A stretch of 21,993 nucleotides of DNA from GCA-016699105 sp036518915 (GTDB lineage Bacteria; Patescibacteriota; Saccharimonadia; UBA4664). The notes beneath the pieces are model-generated. The model had not been told where the DNA came from. It saw only the letters and a program-made list of their open reading frames with translations, and did no database searches. The stretch spans positions 1 to 21,993 of the forward strand of contig DATDME010000045.1 of assembly GCA_036518915.1 (NCBI GenBank), read 5' to 3'. Below, piece by piece: positions 14,041 through 20,632 of this stretch. Every line of letters begins with the position of its first letter. The stretch's first letter is position 1. The translations under genes and the position numbers were made by a program.

Positions 14041-15294
14041 ATGACTATTTCCATGCACGACACACGCACCTACACCATACCAGAATTAACAGCTCTACTG
14101 ACAACCTTGGAGGATGCTTGCTTCCAGCCCGAGAGCAAGGCCGAAGCCTACGATTGGATCGAGGAACAGCTCTTCAAGTATCGTTACGACCGCTTGAGCA
14201 AGTCGGCTAAGGGAGTGATTCGGGCTTACCTCGGCAAGTTTACCGGTTACCGTCCGAGCCAGTTGACCAATCTCATTGCCCAGTGGCGCACGACGCACCA
14301 TGTCAAGCTCGCGAGTTACGAGCGCCACCAATTCGCTACGCGCTACACCCGGGACGATGTCGTCCTCCTAGCTCAAACTGACACGGTTCACCACCGTTTG
14401 TCCGGCCCAGCCACGAAACACCTCTTTCAGCGAGCCTACGCTGTGTTTGGCCAACCGGAATTCGTTCGGCTGAAGGACATCTCGGTGGCCCATATTTACA
14501 ACCTGCGCACCACTTTCACCTACCGTCAGCACGCCCAAGTGTATACGCACACCCACGGACCGAAGAACACCCTGGGCGAACGTCGCAGACCCGAACCAAA
14601 CGGCCGGCCGGGCTGTATCCGGGTGGACACCGTCCACCAAGGCGATGCGCCAGATGGGAAGAAGGGTATGTACCATATCAATTTCGTCGATGAGGTTACC
14701 CAATGGGAGCTGGTAGCGGCCGTGGAGACGATCTCCGACCGGCACATGCTGTCCATCCTGGAAGTGATTCTTGAGCAGTTTCCATTTGTCGTCTATGAGT
14801 TTCATTCCGACAATGGCTCTGAGTTTATTAACAAAAAGGTTTTGGATATGCTCCGGCGCTTGCACGCCAAACTGACCAAGTCCCGACCCCGGCGCCACAA
14901 TGACAACGCTTTAGTCGAATCCAAGAACGGCAGCGTTATCCGCAAGGCCTGGGGTTACGACCACATCCCGGCACGAGATGCTCCCGTGCTCAACCAGTGG
15001 TACGAGGACTGGTTCAATACCTACCTCAATTTCCACCGGCCCTGCGGTTTTGCCACGGTCAAACGGGACAAGAAAGGCAAGGAACGACGGGTCTACCGGG
15101 CGGAGGATTACCAGACCCCTTACGAGAAATTCCGGGGTTTGCCCGATGCCCCGCAGTACCTCAAACCGGGGGTTACGTTTGACCAACTCGACTTCATCGC
15201 CTATGCTCTACCCGACACAGAGTTCGCCGAACTGATGGAGCAGGCTAAAGACCGGCTGCCGATTTGGGAGCAGCAATTGTCAATTGTCAGTTGA
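14041..15294 (+). CDS. IS transposase, DDE integrase core
   Basis: A 417-aa transposase of the retroviral-integrase-like group (rve core, IS481/IS3-like superfamily, possibly an unclassified IS). An N-terminal helical, HTH-like part (about 10-110, including SAKGVIRAYLGKFTGYRPSQ) precedes the catalytic core. The DDE residues are D in RVDTVHQGD, D in FHSDNGSEFIN and E in NALVESKNGS, with 35 residues between the last two (DD35E). A YLNFHRPCGFATV segment follows, typical of this group. The frame is intact, so the element may be active. ATG 14041 directly follows AGAGGA with no spacing. A -10-like TAGCAT (14029-14034) six bases upstream allows a leaderless start; ATG 14053 is the alternative. Confidence 0.9.
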   Translation: MTISMHDTRTYTIPELTALLTTLEDACFQPESKAEAYDWIEEQLFKYRYDRLSKSAKGVIRAYLGKFTGYRPSQLTNLIAQWRTTHHVKLASYERHQFATRYTRDDVVLLAQTDTVHHRLSGPATKHLFQRAYAVFGQPEFVRLKDISVAHIYNLRTTFTYRQHAQVYTHTHGPKNTLGERRRPEPNGRPGCIRVDTVHQGDAPDGKKGMYHINFVDEVTQWELVAAVETISDRHMLSILEVILEQFPFVVYEFHSDNGSEFINKKVLDMLRRLHAKLTKSRPRRHNDNALVESKNGSVIRKAWGYDHIPARDAPVLNQWYEDWFNTYLNFHRPCGFATVKRDKKGKERRVYRAEDYQTPYEKFRGLPDAPQYLKPGVTFDQLDFIAYALPDTEFAELMEQAKDRLPIWEQQLSIVS

Positions 15295-15332
15295 AAAGAA
15301 TGATTTAAAGGAATTGCTTGAACGCGTGTCGT

Positions 15333-15361
15333 TCATGCCAATTATTCGATTAGAAAAGACT
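15333..15361 (-). repeat. Right inverted repeat of the insertion sequence
   Basis: Read on the minus strand this gives AGTCTTTTCTAATCGAATA followed by ATTGGCATGA, matching the left-end copies. It lies 38 bases after the transposase stop. Confidence 0.75.
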
Positions 15362-15411
15362 CTCCGCGGCGATTTGCGTGGGTGCAACTACACCAGCCAA
15401 AGCGCATATGC

Positions 15412-15440
15412 TTGACATTCTGCGGTTTTAGTGCTAAAGT
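15412..15440 (+). promoter_or_regulatory. Strong promoter of the 61-aa membrane protein
   Basis: TTGACA (15412-15417), a 17-bp spacer, and TAAAGT (15435-15440) preceded by TGC, giving a consensus -35 plus an extended -10. TAGCGCA repeats directly after it, at 15442-15448 and 15452-15458 (period 10), and could be an operator at the transcription start. Confidence 0.75.
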
Positions 15441-15473
15441 ATAGCGCATTGTAGCGCAGCAGGAGGCTTCACC

Positions 15474-15659
15474 GTGAAGCTGTCTCCCGATATCACGGCC
15501 GTGCTGGTTTGGTTGGCCGTAAATATAGCTTTCGTGGTCGCGGTTTGGTACGTTCCGGCGAATGTTGTGGCCGTACGGACGGCGGTGGCCGTCATTCAAT
15601 TTGGCTTGCTGAGTGTGTTGGCGTTTACGGCCGGCCGCATGGCTTGGCGCGCACTTTAG
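15474..15659 (+). CDS. Small two-span membrane protein, 61 aa
   Basis: Unknown function. The start GTG 15474 is fixed by a perfect AGGAGG (15461-15466), and a near-consensus promoter precedes it, so expression is very likely despite the small size. The product has two hydrophobic helices (about residues 6-27 and 35-54) joined by a short loop (PANVVAVRT), with a basic C-terminus (GRMAWRAL). Its stop overlaps that of the opposing gene (TTAG). It sits just outside the insertion sequence but shows no transposon-related feature. Confidence 0.78.
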   Translation: MKLSPDITAVLVWLAVNIAFVVAVWYVPANVVAVRTAVAVIQFGLLSVLAFTAGRMAWRAL

Positions 15660-15910
15660 ATTATCAGGTTAAAGCCACCAGCCCACAGGGCAATCAGGGC
15701 AGAAATAATTAAAACCGCGTATTCAATTTTGCGGTCAATCGCAAAGTGGTCTTTTTGGGCGATAATCACGCCGATAACGAGACCTAACGGAAAAATCACA
15801 TAGCCATCGTGCTTAATCCAAATAAACCCGAGCACGAGATAAATTAACAGTTTGAGAAAATAGGCGTCGTCGGTTTCGCGGCCGGCGGACCGTTTTGCAT
15901 TCTTTGCCAT
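15656..15910 (-). CDS. Small membrane protein, 84 aa
   Basis: Last gene of the minus-strand series after rarA (32-base gap). I choose ATG 15910, with AAGG close upstream, over a TTG at 15922. A basic N-terminus (MAKNAKRSAGRE) is followed by three hydrophobic stretches: LKLLIYLVLGFIWI, YVIFPLGLVIGVIIA and YAVLIISALIALWAGG. I do not recognise a family. It converges with the 61-aa membrane protein, and the two stop codons overlap. Confidence 0.72.
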   Translation of the reverse strand: MAKNAKRSAGRETDDAYFLKLLIYLVLGFIWIKHDGYVIFPLGLVIGVIIAQKDHFAIDRKIEYAVLIISALIALWAGGFNLII

Positions 15911-15942
15911 GGCCTTATTCAAGCATAAGCAAATTGATTTGG

Positions 15943-17175
15943 CTAGCTGTTTGTAGACTGATCTGGCGGATTAGCTTCAAAAAATCGTTCGCGAGCGAGT
16001 TCGGGTGGCAAGAAGCCTTCGGGATGTTCAAAGCCGGCCTGCCACTGGTACCCGGAGCCGTAACCCTGCTCGCCCATGAGCTTGGTAGTGGCGTTGCGTA
16101 AATGAAGCGGCACTTGGGCGTGCGGGTGTTCGCGGAGTGCCGCGCTAGCCCGGCCTAAGGCGTCATAGGCTCGGCGGTCTTTGCCGGCAGTGGCTAGAGC
16201 GATGGTGGCATGGGCTAAGGTGATACGGCCCTCGGGCAAGCCAATGCGCTCGATGGCCTGAAAAGCCGCCACCGCCAGCGGCAAGGCTGCCGGATCAGCT
16301 AAGCCAATATCCTCCGAGGCAAAAATGACGAGCCGCCGGGCAATGAATTTGGCCTCTTCGCCGGCATCAAGCATCCGCACCAAGTAATACAAAGCGGCGT
16401 CCACCGCCCCGCCGCGTAAGGATTTAATATAGGCCGAGATGAAGTTGTAATGGTTTTCGCCGGTTTTATCGTAGGCGCCAGTGATGTGGCCAAGGGCTTG
16501 CTCAATATGCTTCACTTCAATACGGCTGCCGGTGAGCTCCGCGGCGGTTTCCAGAGCGGTAAGCGCGATTCGGGCGTCGCCGCCGGCCAAGTTGGCCAGC
16601 ATATCGGCGGCGGGCGGATCGAGGGTTTTGCCGGGCAGTTCAGCCAGGCCGCGGCGGATAACTTCTTTGAGTTGGTCGGGGGTGAGGGCCTCAAGCGTGA
16701 TTACGCGGCTCCGGGATAGGAGTGGACCAATCACCTCAAATGACGGGTTTTCAGTGGTGGCGCCAATTAATATGATGGTGCCATTTTCAACATGCGGCAA
16801 AAAGGCGTCTTGTTGAGCTTTGTTGAAGCGGTGAATTTCGTCGACAAACAACAATGTGGCTTGGCCGAGGCGCCGTCGCTCGCCGGCCTGTTCGATGACC
16901 TTTTTGACGTCGGGTAGCCCGCTGGTGACGGCGGACAGTTCGGCGAAGGCGTAGTTGCTCTGGCTGGCAATCAGTCGGGCCAGAGTAGTTTTGCCGGTGC
17001 CGGGCGGTCCCCACAGAATCAGTGAGGTGGCCGCCCCGCCATTGATCATGCTGCGGACCAGCGTGCCCTCGCCGACCGCGTTTGACTGGCCAATGAACTC
17101 GGCAATGGTCTTGGGCCGTACCCGGTCAGCCAGCGGTCGCTTGGTATTATCAGTGAATAAACTCGTTCCCTTCAA
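15943..17175 (-). CDS. rarA: Replication-associated recombination protein A (RarA/MgsA)
   Basis: AAA+ ATPase acting at stalled replication forks, related to eukaryotic WRNIP1. I start at TTG 17175 (product MKGTSLFTDNTKRPLADRVR, 410 aa), because GAGGGGG precedes it with good spacing and 14 bases separate it from the upstream gene. The longer frame would overlap that gene. Seen are Walker A GPPGTGKT (56-63), Walker B LLFVDE (108-113) followed by IHRF, sensor 1 GATTENPSF (138-146), and the arginine-finger region LLSRSRV (152-158). The C-terminal tetramerisation and clamp-loader-like domain includes MLDAGEEAKFIARRL and LPLHLRNA-type sequence (VPLHLRNATTKLMG). A complete, ordinary RarA. Confidence 0.96.
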   Translation of the reverse strand: MKGTSLFTDNTKRPLADRVRPKTIAEFIGQSNAVGEGTLVRSMINGGAATSLILWGPPGTGKTTLARLIASQSNYAFAELSAVTSGLPDVKKVIEQAGERRRLGQATLLFVDEIHRFNKAQQDAFLPHVENGTIILIGATTENPSFEVIGPLLSRSRVITLEALTPDQLKEVIRRGLAELPGKTLDPPAADMLANLAGGDARIALTALETAAELTGSRIEVKHIEQALGHITGAYDKTGENHYNFISAYIKSLRGGAVDAALYYLVRMLDAGEEAKFIARRLVIFASEDIGLADPAALPLAVAAFQAIERIGLPEGRITLAHATIALATAGKDRRAYDALGRASAALREHPHAQVPLHLRNATTKLMGEQGYGSGYQWQAGFEHPEGFLPPELARERFFEANPPDQSTNS

Positions 17176-17189
17176 GGGTACCCCCTCAC

Positions 17190-17771
17190 TTAGAAATCGT
17201 AAACTTGCATGCGGCCGGGCTGGACGGCGGCAATTTTGAGATGGGGACCCATCTGGGTTGGCCAGCGTAGCCGAGTAGCGGTAAAACATTCTTTGGCTAA
17301 TCCGATCATCTGGTCGATGGACTGGTCGGCGATGTTTTGGCCGTTGAGGATTTGGGCCGCGATGGCCGAGACTCCAGCGAGCGTGACGGCGGCTTGCCCA
17401 ATAGTTAGGTTGAAATTTTGGTTTGAATCCATGTAATAGACGTCTGGCTCGGTAGTGTGGCGAATAGGATCTATGCCGCCTACTAGTATTTCCACCCGTC
17501 CGGCGAGTTTGGCAATTTTTGGCACCACTTCTAGCATCAATCCCGCGTGGATGTACTGGGCGACGGCCGCCGAGCTGTGTTTGTCCTGGACTTTCATAAT
17601 GCCTTCGCGATAGATGGTGGGCTCAACGGCCGCCCGGTTGCCCGAAATAATAACGACGCTGCGATTGGGCAGAGTGATGAAGTGGCTGGTTGCGGATGGT
17701 GTGGTGGCGTCGGTTTGGTCGGCGGCCAGGACGATACTGGTTTCGTTCTTGAGGGCGATTGCCAATGACAC
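17190..17771 (-). CDS. Proteasome-fold (Ntn-hydrolase-like) protein with altered active site
   Basis: A 193-aa protein that aligns by eye with proteasome beta-type subunits along its whole length. The N-terminal strands SLAIALKNETSIVLAADQ fit the pattern around Thr1-Asp17, followed by VVIISGN, then VEILVGGIDP, DVYYMDSNQNF and a C-terminal helix and strand. The start is GTG 17771 with AGGA five bases upstream. There is no propeptide, so Met removal would expose Ser2 where catalytic Thr1 belongs. Asp17 is kept (D18 here), but the Lys33 position appears to be His (H30), and the later Asp/Ser pair is not evident. It may be a Ser-nucleophile hydrolase or an inactive scaffold. It lies 14 bases upstream of rarA. 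Confidence 0.72.
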   Translation of the reverse strand: MSLAIALKNETSIVLAADQTDATTPSATSHFITLPNRSVVIISGNRAAVEPTIYREGIMKVQDKHSSAAVAQYIHAGLMLEVVPKIAKLAGRVEILVGGIDPIRHTTEPDVYYMDSNQNFNLTIGQAAVTLAGVSAIAAQILNGQNIADQSIDQMIGLAKECFTATRLRWPTQMGPHLKIAAVQPGRMQVYDF

Positions 17772-17800
17772 GTCTATCCTGCCTGCATTACTTAGATCTG

Positions 17801-17806
17801 ATTGTA
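17801..17806 (-). promoter_or_regulatory. Candidate -10 box (TACAAT) for the Ntn-like gene and rarA
   Basis: On the minus strand TACAAT ends 29 bases before the GTG start, leaving room for a ~22-nt leader with the AGGA site. The -35 is poor. It could serve the Ntn-like, rarA and small-membrane-protein unit separately from the upstream membrane protein gene. Confidence 0.35.
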
Positions 17807-17838
17807 ACGCGGGCTGGGTGGAAAAAGCGAGGGGTTGG

Positions 17839-18462
17839 CTACCTCAGATCGGCGACGGCGCCGAGAGCCGTGGTGAGGGCTTTTTCGATTGGCTCGTCGA
17901 GCAGCCGAGCCTCGGAGATCAGTTTGGCCGTGGTGAACTCGGCATCACGGGCAACGCCGCCGTTTTTGGCGTCGTAGGCTAACTGTTCGAGGTGGTTAGC
18001 CTGGGCCAGCCAATAGTAGGCCAGACCGATGGCGCTGAGCTGTTTGGGCGGAATAAATCCAGCCAGCTGGCCGGTGACCCGGGCGGTATCCCAGAACGAA
18101 GTGACGTACGCCAGTCGGGCCACGAGGGTGGTACTGCCTTTGCGGGCCAGAAACAGTTGCTGGTTTTCGACGAGCTCGGCCTGGAGCTGATCGAGTACCT
18201 CGGAGGCTGTAACGGCCTGACCAGTTTGGTCGATACGTAGGCGCTGCGCTCGTAATTGGCTCACGGCGAGCCCGAGCGGCAGTCCCAGTAAGGCACCAAG
18301 CGCCGCCCAACTCAGCGGGCCGCCAATGGCGTGAGTCCAGCCGGTGCTACTCACTTCGCCATAGCGTCCGGCCAGATAGGCTAGCGGCAAAATAACCAGC
18401 ACGCCGGTGATAATTCCGGCGGTGCGGCGGGTAATGGTAAGCTCTCGGCCAAACAACTTCAT
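17839..18462 (-). CDS. Membrane protein with helical cytoplasmic domain, unknown
   Basis: A 207-aa hypothetical protein. After a short basic N-terminus (MKLFGRELTITRR), two transmembrane helices are visible (about residues 15-32 and 46-67). From residue ~70 onward there is a soluble, mostly helical domain with coiled-coil-like spacing (VLDQLQAELVENQQLF) and a conserved-looking IGLAYYWLAQANHLEQL stretch. I know no matching family. A good promoter reads into it, with the -10 11 bases before ATG 18462 and no Shine-Dalgarno. It precedes the Ntn-like gene by 67 bases on the same strand, so it may work with it, but a separate transcript is possible. Confidence 0.75.
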   Translation of the reverse strand: MKLFGRELTITRRTAGIITGVLVILPLAYLAGRYGEVSSTGWTHAIGGPLSWAALGALLGLPLGLAVSQLRAQRLRIDQTGQAVTASEVLDQLQAELVENQQLFLARKGSTTLVARLAYVTSFWDTARVTGQLAGFIPPKQLSAIGLAYYWLAQANHLEQLAYDAKNGGVARDAEFTTAKLISEARLLDEPIEKALTTALGAVADLR

Positions 18463-18473
18463 AACGGATTGTA

Positions 18474-18501
18474 ATTATCCACTTTTGGAGCTGTTTGTCA
18501 A
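18474..18501 (-). promoter_or_regulatory. Promoter of the 207-aa membrane protein
   Basis: On the minus strand: TTGACA (18501-18496), a 16-bp spacer, and GATAAT (18479-18474). The -10 ends 11 bases before the ATG, so the predicted leader is only about 4-5 nt and no ribosome binding site fits. Confidence 0.7.
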
Positions 18502-18524
18502 GTTTGGGTTAGATTTGGACAGAT

Positions 18525-18965
18525 TTAGCTTGATGGCGCGGGTAAGATGGTGCCGTTTCGGGCCTCATTGGCCCAATGATCGGCGAGCTCGTTGCCAGGG
18601 TCGTTGTTGTGGCCGCGCACCCAAATGAGCTGCGCTTGGCTAGCTTTGTGGGCTTCAACGACCTGTCGTACGAGCTCGAGGTTTTTGATTTCGCCGCCTT
18701 TTTTCTTCCATCCGTTGCGTTCCCAGCCGGCGGCCCATTTGGTGATGACGTTAATCCAAAATTCGCTATCGGTGTGAATTTCACACGGACGGCCGGCGGC
18801 GTCGGTGAGGGCGGCCAGCAATGCCCGGCCCTCCATGCGGATATTGGTGCTGTTGGCTTCTCGTCCCAGGATGTGCGGCTGCATGTTCAGTATCACGGCA
18901 AAGCCGCCGGCGCCCGGATTGGGCTCGCAGCTGCCGTCAGTATAGTAAACTAGTTCAGGTGTCAT
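18525..18965 (-). CDS. rnhA: Ribonuclease HI
   Basis: Endonuclease that removes RNA from RNA-DNA hybrids during replication and repair. I use ATG 18965 (MTPELVYYTDG, 146 aa); an in-frame ATG three codons earlier (18974) is possible. The DEDD active site is complete: D10 (YYTDGSCEPNPG), E45 (RMEGRALLAA), D66 (IHTDSEFW) and D129 (NELADHWANEA). The flexible-loop His is H119 (VRGHNNDPGN). The basic protrusion (WERNGWKKKGG) that grips the hybrid is present. It follows the J-like gene by about 29 bases, so the two are probably co-transcribed. Confidence 0.95.
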   Translation of the reverse strand: MTPELVYYTDGSCEPNPGAGGFAVILNMQPHILGREANSTNIRMEGRALLAALTDAAGRPCEIHTDSEFWINVITKWAAGWERNGWKKKGGEIKNLELVRQVVEAHKASQAQLIWVRGHNNDPGNELADHWANEARNGTILPAPSS

Positions 18966-18994
18966 ACCACCCATTAAACCATAATCGGTCGGAC

Positions 18995-19246
18995 TTATTG
19001 GGGGTCGAAGAGCGAGCGTTGAGCGGCGCGACGCAGCTGCTCGCGCGGATTGGGCGCCAATTTGGCATCATAGGCCTTTCGAGTACGCTCATTGCTGAGT
19101 ACCATGTAAGCTCGGCTGAGCAGGGCCATGGTACGAGGGTCGGGGTTGAGCCGGCGCCGTTGGGCTTGGGCCCGAGTCCGAAAGGCCGCATGTACTGTGG
19201 GGGTGTCGGCAGCGTGGTCGATTCCCAGAATCTCATAGAAATCCAT
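18995..19246 (-). CDS. Short J-domain-like protein lacking HPD
   Basis: An 83-aa protein that is almost only a J domain: DFYEILGIDHAADTPTVHAAF (helix I-II), then NPDPRTMALLSRAYMVLSNE and TRKAYDAKLA (helices III-IV). J proteins stimulate Hsp70/DnaK ATPase through an invariant His-Pro-Asp. Here the position reads Asn-Pro-Asp (RLNPD), so the His is missing and DnaK stimulation is doubtful. The start ATG 19246 follows an extended -10 (TGGTATAGT) by nine bases with no Shine-Dalgarno. Three residues of basic spacing (RRRLN) in helix II retain the positive face that contacts DnaK. It is probably a J-like (type IV) protein. Confidence 0.8.
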   Translation of the reverse strand: MDFYEILGIDHAADTPTVHAAFRTRAQAQRRRLNPDPRTMALLSRAYMVLSNERTRKAYDAKLAPNPREQLRRAAQRSLFDPQ

Positions 19247-19255
19247 AGTTGCCGC

Positions 19256-19264
19256 ACTATACCA
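19256..19264 (-). promoter_or_regulatory. Extended -10 promoter of the J-like gene
   Basis: On the minus strand TGG directly precedes TATAGT (19261-19256), an extended -10 without a recognisable -35. It ends nine bases before the ATG, implying a leader of only a few bases. Confidence 0.6.
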
Positions 19265-19306
19265 TATTTTACTTAGCCCGGCTAGGTGCCATTCCTTGTC
19301 TCGATG

Positions 19307-19338
19307 GCCCCCGCTTCGCACGGAGCGGCTGTCGGGGC
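19307..19338 (-). terminator. GC-rich hairpin after the DinB-like gene
   Basis: Nested stems GCCCC/GGGGC (19307-19311 / 19334-19338) and CGCT/AGCG (19312-19315 / 19324-19327) lie just beyond the stop of the DinB-like gene. A bulge separates them and no T-tract follows, so termination is possible but unproven. Confidence 0.35.
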
Positions 19339-19345
19339 ACGTTTG

Positions 19346-19927
19346 TTATGAGGGCTGACGGCCAGTCATGGCGAGGAGCTGGTCGTGCAACGGGGCATCG
19401 TCTGCTACCTCGAGCCGTTCGCCAATCACATGCATATCACGCAGGGCTTGTTCGTGGGGTTTGATGATGTCCCAGAGCGCCTGCACCAGATCATCGGATA
19501 ACGTAACCGGATGCCCAATCACCTGAGCAATGTCATACGTGCGCAGGCCACGGAAGAGCGTAATGTGTTGCAAGTAATCGCGGGCGGGAAAATCGCCGTA
19601 CGACAGGTGCGTGGTGCGATCGAGGTCGTGGAAATTTTTGACGGCGTCAGTGGCCCGAGCATTGTATTTTTTGTACTCGGCCACGGTGTCAGTGGTGGTG
19701 CGAAGGAAGTCGTACTGACTGCCAACTTCGGCGGCGGTTTTGCCGGCGAGCGTATCTGGCACCCAGGCGTCATCATAGGTATGATAATTGACGATATCGC
19801 GCAGGGTTTGGTTGGGCTGCCAGGTCATTTGCGCTGGTACCGGCAAGGACCATTGGTCATCGGTGATCTGCTCAATTACCGGTAGGAGTTCGCGGTTGGC
19901 TAAGATGAAGGCTTTGGTTTCGGTCAT
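19346..19927 (-). CDS. DinB / maleylpyruvate isomerase-like protein
   Basis: A 193-aa protein resembling the DinB-superfamily four-helix bundle, mycothiol-dependent maleylpyruvate isomerase N-terminal type (TIGR03086-like). DQWSLPVPAQMTWQPNQTLR is followed by DIVNYHTYDDAWV, matching the family's 'W..PtPc.gWtv.dlv.H' start. RTYDIAQVIGHP sits where relatives have the 'HtWDLA.A.G' metal-ligand helix. The first His (in NYH) is kept. The Glu/His pair of the last helix appears replaced by Arg/Thr-Tyr, so the metal site may be incomplete. ATG 19927 has AGGA eight bases upstream. The substrate is unknown, and mycothiol use cannot be claimed from this window. Confidence 0.65.
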   Translation of the reverse strand: MTETKAFILANRELLPVIEQITDDQWSLPVPAQMTWQPNQTLRDIVNYHTYDDAWVPDTLAGKTAAEVGSQYDFLRTTTDTVAEYKKYNARATDAVKNFHDLDRTTHLSYGDFPARDYLQHITLFRGLRTYDIAQVIGHPVTLSDDLVQALWDIIKPHEQALRDMHVIGERLEVADDAPLHDQLLAMTGRQPS

Positions 19928-20047
19928 AATCACTTCCTCGGTTACAGTATTATTGTAGTAGGTTTTTTTGCGTGGACAAGGCGACGATTATGTTGGCCCC
20001 CTCAATCGACCGAGGTTGGCAGTTCGTAGAGCCGGTTGGAGCGTCAC

Positions 20048-20076
20048 AAAAAAAAGCCCCGCGGGTTGCGGGGCTT
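20048..20076 (-). terminator. Rho-independent terminator of rpsJ
   Basis: AAGCCCCGC (20054-20062) pairs with GCGGGGCTT (20068-20076) around a 5-base loop. On the minus strand the stem is followed by eight T residues. It lies 15 bases after the rpsJ stop. Confidence 0.93.
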
Positions 20077-20091
20077 GGCTTTGATCACTGG

Positions 20092-20424
20092 TTACATCTT
20101 GATTTCGATGTCGACGCCGGCGGGGAGGTTGAGGTTCATGAGGGCATCGATGGTCTTGGGGGTGGGCTCGGTGATGTCGATGAGCCGCTTGTGAGTGCGC
20201 ATCTCGAACTGCTCGCGCGCGTCCTTATAGATGTGCGGGCTGCGCAGGACGGTAATGTCCTTCTTCTCGGTGGGCAGCGGGATGGGGCCGGCCACGTTAG
20301 CGCCGGTGCGGGTGGCGGTGTCAATAATTTGCTTGGCGGACTGGTCTATGACCTTGGAATCGTAGGCCTTCAGGCGGATACGAATGCGTTGCTTGTTCTC
20401 AGTCTTGGTCTCGGCGGTGGCCAT
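20092..20424 (-). CDS. rpsJ: 30S ribosomal protein S10
   Basis: Small-subunit protein of the 30S head, also the NusG/NusB partner in antitermination. It has 110 aa; a short, charged N-terminal extension (MATAETKTENK) precedes the conserved QRIRIRLKAYDSKVID start. GPIPLPTEKKDITVLRSPH carries the loop that enters the ribosome, and EMRTHKRLIDI and LPAGVDIEIK are typical. In most bacteria rpsJ opens the S10 operon or follows tuf. Here it has its own promoter region and ends at a strong terminator, so it is monocistronic. ATG 20424 has no strong Shine-Dalgarno. Confidence 0.97.
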   Translation of the reverse strand: MATAETKTENKQRIRIRLKAYDSKVIDQSAKQIIDTATRTGANVAGPIPLPTEKKDITVLRSPHIYKDAREQFEMRTHKRLIDITEPTPKTIDALMNLNLPAGVDIEIKM

Positions 20425-20495
20425 GGGTAGGTGCTATCTCTCGATATTAGTTAGTGATATATAAAATAGATCCACACTCACGTGGTTTCGATTTG

Positions 20496-20525
20496 ATTTA
20501 AGCATAAGTTCGGCAGATTTGTCAA
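20496..20525 (-). promoter_or_regulatory. Candidate rpsJ promoter
   Basis: On the minus strand: TTGACA (20525-20520), an 18-bp spacer, and TTAAAT (20501-20496). The leader would be about 65 nt. An AT-rich TATTTTATATATC stretch nearer the gene (around 20456-20470) could be a second -10. The leader contains CACGTG with flanking complementarity (CCAC/GTGG, 20472-20485). Confidence 0.5.
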
Positions 20526-20569
20526 ATGGAATACTGATGCTGAGCGCATGGGTGCTTTTGCGGCAAGGC

Positions 20570-20619
20570 ACGACGAGGCCCCGGGAGGCGGCCCGCGACA
20601 CTCGTCGTTATGGGGCCTC
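20570..20619. repeat. Overlapping GC-rich inverted repeats
   Basis: ACGACGAG (20570-20577) pairs with CTCGTCGT (20601-20608). The overlapping GAGGCCCC (20575-20582) pairs with GGGGCCTC (20612-20619). The two stems share bases and cannot form together fully, as in alternative-structure switches. They lie just beyond the stop of the possible small minus-strand gene and may be its terminator; there is no T-tract. Confidence 0.6.
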
Positions 20620-20632
20620 CTCTCGGGGCAGT

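Larger units (their letters stand above)
13949..15361 (+). mobile_element. Insertion sequence with DDE transposase and imperfect inverted repeats
   Basis: The transposase gene is bracketed by related ends. The left end (13949-13976) and the complement of the right end (15361-15333) both read AGTCTT-TC-AAT and then ATTGGCATGA, with a few mismatches and one indel. A second copy of the left repeat lies inside at 13991-14011 and shares TTTCTAAT and ATTGGCATGAA with the right end, so the exact left boundary is ambiguous (13949 or about 13989). Total length is about 1.4 kb. I find no clear target-site duplication next to either candidate boundary. The element lies between the rpsT promoter and a small membrane protein gene. 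Confidence 0.72.
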
